NCBI GenBank assembly: GCA_024742495.1
Contig: JANSYJ010000002.1
Span: 558,001 to 622,000 of the forward strand
Origin: Bacteroidota bacterium
GTDB lineage: Bacteria > Bacteroidota > Bacteroidia > Flavobacteriales > Schleiferiaceae
DNA: 64,000 nucleotides
Direction: 5' to 3'
The translations under genes were made by a program, and so were the position numbers. The notes beneath the pieces are model-generated. The model saw only the letters and a list, made by a program, of their open reading frames with translations. It was not told the DNA's origin and made no database searches. Below are positions 51,909 through 62,056 of this stretch, piece by piece (position 1 is the first letter of the stretch; every line of letters begins with the position of its first letter).

Positions 51909-54734
51909 TTAATTTCTTTTTAATTCTGTTTCTAAGAAGCGTGCGGTATGTCCAACCTGCTTCTTAATTAATTTTTCAGGCGTACCTTCAAAAACGATGT
52001 TCCCGCCTTTGGCACCCCCTTCTGGACCAATATCCACAATGTGATCCGCTAATTTTATAACGTCCATATTGTGTTCAATAATCAAGACCGTATTGCCACG
52101 TTCCACTAGTTTCTCCAAGACTTCCATCAAAACGCGAACATCCTCAAAGTGCAAGCCTGTAGTGGGCTCGTCTAGGATGTATAAAGTTTTCCCGGTATCT
52201 CTTTTGCTAAGTTCGGTCGCCAACTTTACCCGTTGGGCTTCACCGCCCGAAAGAGTGGTTGATTGTTGTCCCAAGGTAATATAACCAAGGCCAACATCCT
52301 GCAAGGTTTTTAATTTTTGATAAATTTTCGGAATACTTTCAAAAAAGCTCACCGCATGGTTGATGCTCATATTGAGCACATCAGCAATGCTTTTTCCCTT
52401 ATAACGAACTTCGAGGGTTTCGCGATTAAAACGCTTGCCCTGACACGTTTCACAATCGACATAAACATCGGGTAAGAAGTTCATTTCAATCACTCTAATA
52501 CCAGCGCCTTCGCAGGTTTCGCAGCGCCCACCCTTCACGTTAAAGCTAAACCTACCGGGTTTGTAACCGCGCACTTTAGATTCGGGAAGGTTGGCAAATA
52601 AATCGCGAATACTGGATAAAACCCCGGTATAAGTGGCGGGATTAGACCGAGGGGTACGCCCAATTGGACTTTGGTCAATATCAATAACCTTATCAATATG
52701 CTCTAGTCCTTTTAAGGATTTAAAGGGTAGTGGCTCCTTTACCGATTTATAAAACACTTTAGAAATCGCGGGATAAAGCGTTTCATTGATTAAGGTTGAT
52801 TTCCCTGAACCTGAAACGCCTGTAACTACAATCAATTGACCCAATTGCAGTTTGAGACTAACGTTTTTAAGATTATTTCCAGTAGCCGATTTAAGTTCGA
52901 TAAAGTTTCCATTTCCGGGTCTCCTTTCGGTAGGTACCGCAATTTCCCGCTTACCATTAAGGTATTGGGCGGTTATGCTTTCGCTGGCGCGGATGTCATC
53001 TATATTTCCTTGGGCTACAATTTCGCCACCATGACGACCGGCTCCCGGGCCGATGTCTAAAATAAAATCGGCCTCTTCAATCATATCGCGATCATGCTCT
53101 ACCACAATCACGGAGTTGCCAAGGTCACGAAGTTCTTTTAAACTATCGATGAGTTTTTCATTATCGCGTTGGTGTAATCCAATACTCGGTTCATCTAAGA
53201 TGTAGAGCACATTTACCAGCTGTGAACCAATCTGCGTAGCCAATCTAATTCTTTGGGCTTCGCCACCCGATAGGGATTTTGCCGGTCGGTTTAAGCTCAG
53301 GTAATTTAAACCCACATTTAGGAGGAAGTTGCTGCGGGTTAATAATTCCTTAATAATCTCGGTTCCAATGCGTTTTTGCTGCTCGGTCATGCTCTCGGAG
53401 GCCGACTGCAACCACTGATGAAGACCCGCAATATCCATGCGCGCTAAATCGGAAATGCTTTTTTGATCGATCTTAAAATGACGAGACTCTTTTCGCAAAC
53501 GGTCACCATCACAGCTGGGGCAAGTCACCTCATTCATAAAGCCTTCCGCCCAGCGTTTAATATTGCGGCTCTTAGTTTCTTCGCTTTGCTGATTGATGAA
53601 GTTTACTACGCCTTCAAATTTCAAACTGTATTTGCGGGTAATGCCCAAGGTTTTATTAGGAACCTCAAAAACTTCATCGGCTCCATAAAGAATGGTTTTT
53701 AGGCCTTCCTCGGGAATATCTTTAATAGGCGTGTTCAGCTTAAAGCCATAACGGTCGCCGATAATTTCAATCTGATTAAAAATCCAATTGGCCTTAAATT
53801 CCCCTAAAGGGGCTAATCCTCCCTGTTTGATGGTTTTTTTCGGATCGGGAATAACCTTTGCTAAATCTATCTCACTTACGCGTCCCAGGCCATTGCATTT
53901 GGGGCAAGCGCCTTTGGGACTGTTAAAGGAAAAGGTATTGGGTTCCGGTTCTGGATAGGCGATACCGGTGGTAGGACACATTAATTTACGACTGAAAAAA
54001 TGCGCTTTTTCCTCTTCAAACTTTTGAAGCATTAATACTCCATTACCTTGAGAGATGGCGGTTTGTATCGACTCTAAGAGGCGCTTTTCATCTTGGCCAT
54101 CCACGCGCAAGCGATCAATAACCACTTCAATGTCGTGGGTCTTATAACGATCCACGCGCATGCCGTGAGTGATGTCTTTTATCTCGCCATCAATCCGCAC
54201 CTTTAAAAAGCCTTGCTTAGCCACCGAAGCAAAAAGCTCGCGATAATGCCCCTTCCTTGAACGAATTAATGGAGCAAGAATATAAACCCGTTCTCCTTCA
54301 AACTGCTCAACTATAAGCTGCTTTATTTGATCTTGGGTATAGCTCACCATTTTTTCGCCGGTCTCATAGGAATAGGCGGTTGAAGCCCGGGCGTATAAAA
54401 GTCGCAGGAAATCGTAAATCTCAGTTACCGTTCCTACCGTGGAGCGCGGGTTTTTACTGGTGGTTTTTTGTTCAATGGAAATTACCGGACTCAAACCATT
54501 AATCTTATCAACATCTGGTCGGTCCATATTGCCTAAAAACTGACGGGCATAAGCCGAAAATGTCTCAATATAACGACGCTGTCCTTCTGCATAAATAGTA
54601 TCGAAAGCCAGCGATGATTTACCACTACCGCTTAAGCCGGTGATCACCACCAATTCATCACGGGGAATGGCTACGTCTAAGTCTTTAAGGTTGTGCACTC
54701 GAGCACCGAGTACTTCAATTTTATTTGCTTCCAA
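51909..54734 (-). CDS. uvrA: Excinuclease ABC subunit A
   Basis: 941 aa, normal UvrA length. Damage-recognising ATPase of nucleotide excision repair. It has two ABC modules, with Walker [11 protein letters not shown] (near 35) and [10 protein letters not shown] (near 635) and signatures [12 protein letters not shown] and [12 protein letters not shown]. Zinc fingers are CPKCNGLG (near 275, with the CPSCDGDRL insertion near 400) and CETCEGAG ... CETCQGKR (near 740). First gene of a two-gene unit with the LOG protein. The frame and all motifs are intact. Confidence 0.97.
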   Translation of the reverse strand: MEANKIEVLGARVHNLKDLDVAIPRDELVVITGLSGSGKSSLAFDTIYAEGQRRYIETFSAYARQFLGNMDRPDVDKINGLSPVISIEQKTTSKNPRSTVGTVTEIYDFLRLLYARASTAYSYETGEKMVSYTQDQIKQLIVEQFEGERVYILAPLIRSRKGHYRELFASVAKQGFLKVRIDGEIKDITHGMRVDRYKTHDIEVVIDRLRVDGQDEKRLLESIQTAISQGNGVLMLQKFEEEKAHFFSRKLMCPTTGIAYPEPEPNTFSFNSPKGACPKCNGLGRVSEIDLAKVIPDPKKTIKQGGLAPLGEFKANWIFNQIEIIGDRYGFKLNTPIKDIPEEGLKTILYGADEVFEVPNKTLGITRKYSLKFEGVVNFINQQSEETKSRNIKRWAEGFMNEVTCPSCDGDRLRKESRHFKIDQKSISDLARMDIAGLHQWLQSASESMTEQQKRIGTEIIKELLTRSNFLLNVGLNYLSLNRPAKSLSGGEAQRIRLATQIGSQLVNVLYILDEPSIGLHQRDNEKLIDSLKELRDLGNSVIVVEHDRDMIEEADFILDIGPGAGRHGGEIVAQGNIDDIRASESITAQYLNGKREIAVPTERRPGNGNFIELKSATGNNLKNVSLKLQLGQLIVVTGVSGSGKSTLINETLYPAISKVFYKSVKEPLPFKSLKGLEHIDKVIDIDQSPIGRTPRSNPATYTGVLSSIRDLFANLPESKVRGYKPGRFSFNVKGGRCETCEGAGIRVIEMNFLPDVYVDCETCQGKRFNRETLEVRYKGKSIADVLNMSINHAVSFFESIPKIYQKLKTLQDVGLGYITLGQQSTTLSGGEAQRVKLATELSKRDTGKTLYILDEPTTGLHFEDVRVLMEVLEKLVERGNTVLIIEHNMDVIKLADHIVDIGPEGGAKGGNIVFEGTPEKLIKKQVGHTARFLETELKRN

Positions 54735-55026
54735 TAGGGAATGGGTTCAAATTCGGGCAAAAATACATTCTTTTTAACCGGTCAAATAGAGGGAATGTTT
54801 TATTTCTTAAACGGATGATGAGCAATTGTAAAATGATTTTCCCGGAAGCTTGATGCTATTCGAGGAATTCTAGAAATCGACCTTCGAAAGCTACCATGGT
54901 AGCGGGAAAAAAGCGCCTTTTATTTTTAGCAATTCCTTTAACCTAATACTGTGGAATACTTCTTGAGAAAAGGCGTTTGGACTAGGCTAAAGCACGTAAT
55001 TTTGTGCCTTAAATACATTGAAATCC

Positions 55027-57957
55027 ATGCCCCGTATCTCCATTTTTCTTTTAACCCTTCTTTTCTGCTTTTCAGCTCAAGCTCAAAACGCAGTTATTTA
55101 CCAAGCCGATACCAATTGGGTAAATCAGAAGATGGACAGTATGACCATGGAGGAAAAGATTGGTCAGCTTTTTATGGTGGCGGCCTATTCAAATAAGGGC
55201 AAGGCGCATGAGCAGAAAATATTAAAGCTTATCAAGGAAGAGCAAATTGGAGGATTAATCTTCTTTCAAGGCAGTCCAGAACAACAGGCCTGGCTTACCA
55301 ACGCTTATCAGCAACAAGCTAAAACTCCCTTAATGATAGCCATGGATGCGGAGTGGGGTTTAGCCATGCGCCTACCGAATACTTTTAAATTCCCTTGGCC
55401 GATTACTTTAGGTGCTATTCAAGATACGGTGCTGGCTTATGAATATGGAAAAGCCATTGGCGAACATTGCCGCGCTTTAGGCATACACATCAATTTTGCG
55501 CCGGTAGTAGATATCAATACCAATCCCAAAAATCCAATTATTGGCGCTCGCTCCTTTGGGGAAGATCCCGAGAAGGTGAGTGAAATTGCAGCGGCAGTGA
55601 TGCGCGGTATGCAATCGGTGAATGTATTGGCGGTAGCGAAACATTTCCCGGGTCATGGTGATACGGATGCAGATTCGCATAAAACCTTGCCTACCGTAAG
55701 TGCCAGTATGGACCGTTTGGAAGAAGTAGAATTGTATCCTTATCGCCAATTAAGCAAAAGCGGTTTAGGCGGCGTAATTGTAGCCCATTTAAATGTTCCC
55801 GCTATTGACCCCAGTGGAAAACCTACTTCTTTAAGTAAGCCGGCCTTTGACTTGCTGCGTAATGATATTGGTTTTGACGGATTAACCTTTACCGATGCCC
55901 TAAACATGCAAGGGGTGGCCAGGGATTATGCTCCCGGCTTGGTGGATTTGGAGTCCATCAAAGCGGGTAATGATGTTTTAGTTTTAAGTCAGGATGTAAA
56001 GCTTGCCAAAAGTAAAATTATAGAAGCGCTTAAGGACGGAAGTATCGATACGGCAGATATTGAGGCCAGTGTAGCCCGAATTCTAGCCGCTAAGTATTGG
56101 TTTGGTTTACAGCAGAAAGAGCATATTGAATCTACCTTATTGGACAGTCGATTGAATCGTGAAAGTGATCAAATTCTAAATCGTAACATATACGCCGAAG
56201 CGAGTACCCTTTTAATTAATAAGAATAAAACCGTTCCCTTAAAGGATTTGGCTAATGCCAAGATAGCCTGCGTTGGCGCCGGTACCGAGGTGAGTCCTCA
56301 TTTTGGTAAGATGCTTAAGAAGTATAGCCAAGTAGAGTATTTTGAATATTCCGAAGAGCAGGAAGAAAGCATAATTGCCGCTTTGGCGGATTACGATTAT
56401 GTGATTTTAGGGGTTTATACCTCCAATGCCAATCCTTGGAAATCCTATAAAGTTTCTTCTTCTGTTCGTCGTTTTACTCGCCGAATCGGATTGCAAAATA
56501 AATTGATTATTAGCGTTTTCGCTAATCCCTATTCGCTCATCAATTATCCTGAAGCGCAATCGGCGGAAGCCTTGTTAATGGCTTATCAGAATAATGTTGA
56601 TGCCGAAAGTGTGGCTGCTCAAATCATTTTTGGAGCTTTAGGAGCTAAGGGCCGATTACCGGTTTCAGCGGGCGAGCCATTTGAGGTAGGCTTTGGCTTA
56701 AATACCGAGGCCATTGGTCGTTTAGGCTATCATTACCCGGGAGCAGTTGGCCTCGACCGTGAAACCCTTCAAGGCATTGACCGTATTGTAGAGGAAGCCA
56801 TAAATCAAGGTGCCACCCCCGGAGCACAGGTTTTGGTAGCGCGTAAAGGCCAAGTCATCTACAATAAGAATTTCGGATATATCGATTCTAAAAAAAAAAC
56901 GGAAGTCTTATCGGAGCATATCTATGATTTAGCCAGTATCACCAAGATTTCGGTTACCGTGCCGCTTTTAATGAGTTTAGTGGAAAGAGGAAAAATCAAC
57001 CTCGATAAAACCCTTGGTCATTATCTTCCCGAAGCCAAAGGAACCAACAAAGAAAAATTAGTTTTAAGGGAAATACTAGCCCATCAATCGGGCTTAAAGC
57101 CTTGGATTCCCTTCTATACCGAAACCCTCGATCAAGGAAAGTATAAGCCGGGCTATTACGGGAAGCAAAGGGATTTTAACCATCCTAATGTGGTTAGTGA
57201 AGGTCTTTACAGTCAGCGCTACATGCGCGATACCATTTTAAAACGCATCCTCGATTCCGATTTAAGGACTTCCAAAGATTACAAGTACAGCGATTTGGGC
57301 TACTACCTTTTCATGCAAATTATTGAACGCATAGAGGGCAAGCCTTTAAATGAACTAATTGATGAAAGGCTCTTCGGTCCCTTAGGGGCGAACACCATGG
57401 TTTATCGTCCGCTGGAGACCTATCCCCAGGAATTGATTGTTCCTACCGAGGACGACAAACTTTTCCGAAGATCTTTAATCCGCGGTTATGTGCATGATCA
57501 AGGGGCGGCCTTGCTGGGTGGCGTGGCAGGGCATGCCGGTTTATTTAGTACTGCCAACGATTTAGCCAAGCTCATGCAGATGTACATGCAGAAAGGAGAA
57601 TATGCGGGCGTTCGCTATTTTGATTCGGTAACCGTAAATGAGTTTATTCGCTGTCAATATTGCCAAACGAAGAACCGCAGAGGCATAGGTTTCGATAAAC
57701 CCCAATTGGAAGGTCCTGGCCCTACTTGCGGTTGCGTTTCAGATAAGAGTTTCGGTCACAGCGGTTTTACAGGTACCTTGGCTTGGGCCGATCCCGAAGA
57801 ACAAATTATTTATATTTTCCTTTCTAATCGGGTACACCCTGATGCAGGAAACAAGAAGTTATTAAGTTTATCCACTCGTACGAATATCCAAGAAGTAATC
57901 TATAATGCGATTAAAAACGACGATCCTACTACTGAGCTTATCGGTATGGCTCCCTAA
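55027..57957 (+). CDS. Secreted GH3 beta-N-acetylglucosaminidase fused to a serine beta-lactamase-like domain
   Basis: 976 aa from the ATG at 55027; a TTG three codons upstream is in frame. Signal peptide MPRISIFLLTLLFCFSAQAQ. Residues about 25-370 are a GH3 (NagZ-type) domain with the KHFPGHGDTDADSHKTLP loop (His/Asp pair near 200) and the TFTDALNMQGV nucleophile region. A GH3 C-terminal Rossmann domain follows (about 390-580). Residues about 595-960 form a class C beta-lactamase/DD-peptidase-like domain with ASITKISV (SxxK) and YSDLGY (YxN). The protein probably acts on cell wall muropeptides in the periplasm. Fusions of this order are known in Bacteroidota. Confidence 0.88.
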   Translation: MPRISIFLLTLLFCFSAQAQNAVIYQADTNWVNQKMDSMTMEEKIGQLFMVAAYSNKGKAHEQKILKLIKEEQIGGLIFFQGSPEQQAWLTNAYQQQAKTPLMIAMDAEWGLAMRLPNTFKFPWPITLGAIQDTVLAYEYGKAIGEHCRALGIHINFAPVVDINTNPKNPIIGARSFGEDPEKVSEIAAAVMRGMQSVNVLAVAKHFPGHGDTDADSHKTLPTVSASMDRLEEVELYPYRQLSKSGLGGVIVAHLNVPAIDPSGKPTSLSKPAFDLLRNDIGFDGLTFTDALNMQGVARDYAPGLVDLESIKAGNDVLVLSQDVKLAKSKIIEALKDGSIDTADIEASVARILAAKYWFGLQQKEHIESTLLDSRLNRESDQILNRNIYAEASTLLINKNKTVPLKDLANAKIACVGAGTEVSPHFGKMLKKYSQVEYFEYSEEQEESIIAALADYDYVILGVYTSNANPWKSYKVSSSVRRFTRRIGLQNKLIISVFANPYSLINYPEAQSAEALLMAYQNNVDAESVAAQIIFGALGAKGRLPVSAGEPFEVGFGLNTEAIGRLGYHYPGAVGLDRETLQGIDRIVEEAINQGATPGAQVLVARKGQVIYNKNFGYIDSKKKTEVLSEHIYDLASITKISVTVPLLMSLVERGKINLDKTLGHYLPEAKGTNKEKLVLREILAHQSGLKPWIPFYTETLDQGKYKPGYYGKQRDFNHPNVVSEGLYSQRYMRDTILKRILDSDLRTSKDYKYSDLGYYLFMQIIERIEGKPLNELIDERLFGPLGANTMVYRPLETYPQELIVPTEDDKLFRRSLIRGYVHDQGAALLGGVAGHAGLFSTANDLAKLMQMYMQKGEYAGVRYFDSVTVNEFIRCQYCQTKNRRGIGFDKPQLEGPGPTCGCVSDKSFGHSGFTGTLAWADPEEQIIYIFLSNRVHPDAGNKKLLSLSTRTNIQEVIYNAIKNDDPTTELIGMAP

Positions 57958-58606
57958 TTTAAGCAAGGCCCAGGAAACTACTATTAAGGCCGAAATTAGT
58001 AAAGAAGCCAAGCAGTATAGGGATACTACTATTGTTAAATACTGGCCCAATGGCTTGCCAAAGAAGCAAGAAAGCTTCGACTCGGAAGGACTTTTGACGG
58101 GACCATCTTTTAGTTTTCGTCAATCGGGAAGCATCACCAAAATGGAAACCTATTTTAAAGGACGCTTGCATGGCCCTATGCTAAAGGTGAATAACCGTGG
58201 CAAGATAAAAGAAGAAGCAAGCTATGTAAATGGTGAAGTTGATGGCCTAGTAATGAAATACTATGGCGATGGCAAAAAGCAGGAACAATCCAATTATAAG
58301 ATGGGCATTAAGGATGGTAAATCCATTTGGTATTATACCAATGGAAATATGAGTACCATGCTTAGTTACAGCGATAATAATCTTCAAGGAGAGGCCAAGA
58401 GCTTTTACAATGATGGTTCGGTAAAGGAAATTTACGCTTATGAGGAGAACCTCAAGGAAGGTCCTTATATGGAGTTTTATGAGGATGGCAAAACAAAGGT
58501 GCAGGGCCAGTATAAAAACGGCAAGCAAGAAGGAAAGTGGCTCTATTACTCCGAAAGCGGGGAACTATTAAAAACTGAAAAATACCGCAAGGGAGAATTA
58601 CGCTAA
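57905..58606 (+). CDS. YwqK-family MORN-like repeat protein
   Basis: 233 aa. Overlaps the GH3 fusion gene by 53 bases. Signal peptide MRLKTTILLLSLSVWLPNLSKA. The rest contains about seven 23-residue repeats with the pattern YxNGxxxxxxxYxxGxxxGxxxxYYxxG (KYYGDGKKQEQSNYKMGIKDG and similar), as in the antitoxin YwqK and MORN-type proteins. Such repeats bind other proteins. Despite the family name there is no sign of a toxin partner here. Secreted or periplasmic. Confidence 0.8.
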   Translation: MRLKTTILLLSLSVWLPNLSKAQETTIKAEISKEAKQYRDTTIVKYWPNGLPKKQESFDSEGLLTGPSFSFRQSGSITKMETYFKGRLHGPMLKVNNRGKIKEEASYVNGEVDGLVMKYYGDGKKQEQSNYKMGIKDGKSIWYYTNGNMSTMLSYSDNNLQGEAKSFYNDGSVKEIYAYEENLKEGPYMEFYEDGKTKVQGQYKNGKQEGKWLYYSESGELLKTEKYRKGELR

Positions 58607-58607
58607 A

Positions 58608-59735
58608 GTGAAGATTGGAATTGTTGGATATCCCACCTACGGGGGGAGCGGCGTTGTAGCTACAGAATTGGGCATGTACTTAGCCCGTCAAGGACATAAA
58701 GTTCATTTTATTTCCTATTCACAGCCGGTTAGGTTGGATGTTTTGGAACCCAATATTTACTACCATGAGGTAAATGTGCAAGACTATCCCTTGTTCGAGT
58801 ATCAGCCTTATGAGCTGGCGCTGAGTAGTAAAATGGTGAATGTAGCCTTGAAGTATAAATTGGAGGTAATACACGTACACTACGCTATTCCTCATGCTTA
58901 TGCCGCCTATATGGCAAAGCAAATTTTAAAAGACAAGGGCTTTGATTTACCAATTGTAACTACCCTTCACGGTACCGATATCACCTTAGTTGGTCGCAAT
59001 CCAAGTTATAAGCAAGCGGTAAACTTTAGTATAAACCACTCGGATGTTGTAAGTTCTGTAAGTGAAAGCCTAAAGCAGGATACCCTAGCCTTTTTTAGCA
59101 TCCATAAGGAGATTGATGTTATTCCCAATTTCGTAGACCTTGCGCTTTATAAACCTGATGATAGCTGTAAGCATAATTTTGCCCAAGAAGGGGAAAAGAT
59201 TATTACCCACGTCTCCAACTTTAGAAAGGTAAAAAGGATATCGGATGTTGTGGAGGTATTCTTTAGGCTACAGCAGAAAATTCCTTCGGTACTATTAATG
59301 CTTGGTGATGGCCCAGAAAAGGAAAGAGCTCGCAAGCAAGCCCAAGATTTAGGCATCGCCGATCGGGTGAAGTTTTTAGGGAAAACCTCAGAGGTAGAGC
59401 GCATTTTATGCATTTCGGACCTATTTATTTTACCCAGTGAAAAAGAGAGCTTCGGTCTGGCTGCCTTGGAGGCGATGGGAGCAGGGGTGCCTGTGATATC
59501 TTCCAATACAGGTGGATTAGGAGAAGTGAATATTCACGGTACCACTGGCTTTACCGCCGATGTAGGCGATGTGGAAGCCATGAGCAAAGGTGCAGTGCAT
59601 ATTTTGGAGGATAGCGATCGCCATTTACAGTTTGCCAAAGCCGCACGTAAGCAGGCGGAGCAATTTGCCATTGATAAGATTATCCCTGGTTATATGGCGC
59701 TTTACGAAAAGGCAATAAAGCTAAACAATGCCTGA
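58608..59735 (+). CDS. bshA: N-acetyl-alpha-D-glucosaminyl L-malate synthase
   Basis: 375-aa GT4 glycosyltransferase catalysing the first step of bacillithiol synthesis, from UDP-GlcNAc and L-malate. The GTG start at 58608 begins KIGIVGYPTYGGSGVVATELG, the characteristic BshA N terminus. Further marks are YAIPHAYAAYMA, LHGTDITLVG and the donor-binding EKESFGLAALEAMGAGVPVI (near 285). Only one base separates it from the upstream YwqK-like gene. Confidence 0.93.
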   Translation: MKIGIVGYPTYGGSGVVATELGMYLARQGHKVHFISYSQPVRLDVLEPNIYYHEVNVQDYPLFEYQPYELALSSKMVNVALKYKLEVIHVHYAIPHAYAAYMAKQILKDKGFDLPIVTTLHGTDITLVGRNPSYKQAVNFSINHSDVVSSVSESLKQDTLAFFSIHKEIDVIPNFVDLALYKPDDSCKHNFAQEGEKIITHVSNFRKVKRISDVVEVFFRLQQKIPSVLLMLGDGPEKERARKQAQDLGIADRVKFLGKTSEVERILCISDLFILPSEKESFGLAALEAMGAGVPVISSNTGGLGEVNIHGTTGFTADVGDVEAMSKGAVHILEDSDRHLQFAKAARKQAEQFAIDKIIPGYMALYEKAIKLNNA

Positions 59736-60249
59736 ATTAGTCATTCAGCGGAGGGATCACAGCGCTTACTTTGAAGCCTATCCGGTTTATATTAATCGTA
59801 AGCAGGTAGGCCGAATAGGATTTGCAGAGCGTATTAGTTTGGAATTAGAAGAAGGCCGATACCAAGTGCACTGTGGAGGCTTATTTGGAGTGGAAGCGGA
59901 AATTTGGGTGGACTTAAAGCAGCATCGAAAGGCCTTATTTTTAAGTGCCGAAAGCCTTGCTTGGCGCGAACGACCCTTTCCAAAATACTACCAATGTCAT
60001 TTTACAGAAACGGCACCATTACAATTGAAAGGAGAGGAGGAGCAAGGGCAATTAAAAGTGCAGCAGGGAAGAGCCCTTACTTATGCTTTTGCCTTTTTGG
60101 CTTTACTGTCTCTAGCCGCAGCTTGGTTATTTTGGCAAGCCGAAGAAAGTGGTGAAGCCCTATTAAACGTTTTTGCCTTTGTGGCTCTGGCCCTTATTCC
60201 ATGGGCCTATCGAGGAGTGCTGATCAGTCAACTAAAGCAAAAAGTTTAA
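59728..60249 (+). CDS. Hypothetical membrane protein
   Basis: 173 aa. Overlaps bshA by 8 bases, so translation is coupled. Residues 1-105 are a beta-rich cytoplasmic domain (VYINRKQVGRIGFAERISLELEEGRYQVHCGG). Two spans follow near 115-133 (LTYAFAFLALLSLAAAWLF) and 143-160, with a short tail. No family recognised. Confidence 0.6.
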   Translation: MPELVIQRRDHSAYFEAYPVYINRKQVGRIGFAERISLELEEGRYQVHCGGLFGVEAEIWVDLKQHRKALFLSAESLAWRERPFPKYYQCHFTETAPLQLKGEEEQGQLKVQQGRALTYAFAFLALLSLAAAWLFWQAEESGEALLNVFAFVALALIPWAYRGVLISQLKQKV

Positions 60250-60602
60250 CCACCTACGCGTTTGGTTAGGTAGCCTTGCTTTTTAAGGTAGTCGATTACC
60301 TTAGGACGTAAATCGCCTTGAATAATTATTTCCCCTTCTTTTACAGAGCCGCCGGTAGCACAGTGGGATTTTAAGCCTTTTGCTAAATCCTTAAGAGCTT
60401 GGTCGGAGCCTTGAAAGCCCTTAACCACTACCGCTGTTTTTCCGCCTCTACCTTTTTTCTCGAAATGAACTTCTAATAATTGCTCATTAGCTTGAAGATC
60501 TGCTTCTTCCTCGGCATCATCAAATCCTTGAAAACCGCTGTTTCCAGTGGAGTAAACCATTGATCCAAGGTCTTCAAGCGAATTGGTTTTTTTCTTGGCC
60601 AT
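60246..60602 (-). CDS. SUI1/eIF1-like translation factor (YciH)
   Basis: 118 aa from the ATG at 60602; the longer TTG start at 60620 adds only six residues. Disordered N-terminal part to about residue 45, then the SUI1 fold: VHFEKKGRGGKTAVVVKGFQG, LKDLAKGLKSHCATGGSVKEGEI and IQGDLRPKVIDYL. Relatives act in initiation fidelity in archaea/eukaryotes and bind the 30S subunit in bacteria. Convergent with the 59728 gene, with a 4-base overlap at the stops. Confidence 0.9.
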   Translation of the reverse strand: MAKKKTNSLEDLGSMVYSTGNSGFQGFDDAEEEADLQANEQLLEVHFEKKGRGGKTAVVVKGFQGSDQALKDLAKGLKSHCATGGSVKEGEIIIQGDLRPKVIDYLKKQGYLTKRVGG

Positions 60603-60626
60603 TTTGGAAATTTGTGGCAAAGGTAA

Positions 60627-61574
60627 TTATTGTTCCCAGCTCATCACCACCTTGCCAGGAGTTCGCATTTTTTCGATAAAGGCAATGGCTTTTGGAATTT
60701 GATCAGCGGGGTAAATTTTGTGAATTCGAGTTTTAAGATCGCCATGTTCAACCATTCTGGCTAGGCTTTCTAAGTCTTCACTATTGGCGGCCGCGGTGAA
60801 TTGTTTTAATGAGTATTTACTAAACATATTGCTGATTAATAGCTTCATCATGTGGCCCATGCCGGTAAATCCAATTAGGACCGCTCGTTTGGCGAGGCCT
60901 TTCAAATCCGAGTGATTCAGGTTTCCGTGACAATCTAATATCAAATCGTTCTGATCTTTGAAATTTTGTAGGTCATTTTCATCGTAAGCTAGGACTTCAT
61001 CAGCTCCCAAGCTTAAAACAAAATCGCGATTTTTTGCCGAACAAATACCGGTAACAATAGCGCCATGTGCCTTAGCAATTTGAACCGCAAAATGTCCAAC
61101 TCCACCGGAAGCACCATTGATAATTATACGTTCTCCCTTTTGCATTTTGCCATGCTCCATAAGGGCTTGCCATGCGGTTAGACCAGCGATTGGTAGGCCC
61201 GCCATTTCCTTAAAGCTAGAGCCGATGGGCATTTTGGCTAAGATATTTTCCTTGGCAACAAGGTACTCGGCAAAGGCATTGCCCAGATTTTCACCATAAA
61301 CGCGATCTCCAATATTTAGGTTTTCAACTTTTGAACCCTTCGCTTCTACAATGCCGGCGAAATCGGAACCAAGAATCGGATCTTTGGGTTTAAAGAGCCC
61401 GAAGCTTAAACGGGCAAAATAGGGCTTGCCACGAAGGATATGCCAATCGGCGGGATTAGCAGAATTGGCTTTTACCTTGATTAATACTTCATCTTCCTGG
61501 GCGAGAGGAATGGGCATTTCTTGAATGGATAGAACTTCGGGTCCGCCGTAAACTCTTTTTACTATGGCAAGCAT
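60627..61574 (-). CDS. Zinc-independent MDR-family NAD(P)H oxidoreductase (quinone-oxidoreductase-like)
   Basis: 315 aa. GroES-like N-terminal domain (VLIKVKANSANPADWHILRG, then GSDFAGIVEAKG) and a Rossmann domain with GASGGVGHFAVQIAKA near 150, the NADP-binding glycine loop. Structural and catalytic zinc Cys ligands are absent, which fits the quinone reductase/enoyl reductase branch. Substrate unknown. Twenty-four bases before the SUI1 gene on the same strand. Confidence 0.88.
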   Translation of the reverse strand: MLAIVKRVYGGPEVLSIQEMPIPLAQEDEVLIKVKANSANPADWHILRGKPYFARLSFGLFKPKDPILGSDFAGIVEAKGSKVENLNIGDRVYGENLGNAFAEYLVAKENILAKMPIGSSFKEMAGLPIAGLTAWQALMEHGKMQKGERIIINGASGGVGHFAVQIAKAHGAIVTGICSAKNRDFVLSLGADEVLAYDENDLQNFKDQNDLILDCHGNLNHSDLKGLAKRAVLIGFTGMGHMMKLLISNMFSKYSLKQFTAAANSEDLESLARMVEHGDLKTRIHKIYPADQIPKAIAFIEKMRTPGKVVMSWEQ

Positions 61575-61637
61575 TCAGCTAATTTTTGGTACATAGAAAT
61601 GACACCAATTTCAAGGCCTCCGTTGCCCTTAGGCGAA

Positions 61638-61979
61638 TTATTTCTTTTTACTGGATTTGGCTTCGGGATTATAGGCCAGGCAATCTTGAATCCATTGTTC
61701 TAAATCGGCATCCATATCAATGCCTTCAGCATCTACAAACACAAAGCCTTTCATGCTGCGGCCGGTAAAATTCATTTCCTTGGCACCAGTTCTTTGTAAT
61801 GCGGGCTCATATAGATCTGGTCCAACCCTAGCCATTAATTCGTTACGAACAATGCCCGCCAGCATTTTATCATCCACCATAAAACAGAGTCCGCCCATCA
61901 TCTTCTTTTCTTCAAAAGGAACGGAAGAACGATTGAGGATGATGCGAATACGTTCGGCTAATTGTTCGTCGAAGGCCAT
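61638..61979 (-). CDS. TfoX N-terminal domain protein
   Basis: 113 aa. Single TfoX_N domain: FDEQLAERIRIILNR, MMGGLCFMVDDKMLAGIVRNELMARVG, FTGRSMKGFVFVDAEG. TfoX/Sxy proteins control competence in gamma-proteobacteria, but in Bacteroidota the isolated domain has no proven role. Ends with a Lys-rich tail (KSSKKK). Confidence 0.85.
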   Translation of the reverse strand: MAFDEQLAERIRIILNRSSVPFEEKKMMGGLCFMVDDKMLAGIVRNELMARVGPDLYEPALQRTGAKEMNFTGRSMKGFVFVDAEGIDMDADLEQWIQDCLAYNPEAKSSKKK

Positions 61980-62004
61980 AATTGAAATTTAGTTTTCTAA
62001 AGAT

Positions 62005-62035
62005 AAAGCCTGCCTTTAATAAAAAGACAGGCTTT
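62005..62035 (-). terminator. Terminator of the vWA lipoprotein gene
   Basis: Stem AAAGCCTGCCTTT with AAAGACAGGCTTT (one mismatch), 22 bases downstream of the vWA stop on the minus strand, before the TfoX start. Confidence 0.5.
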
Positions 62036-62056
62036 AGGAGTTTTATCAGCAATAGG

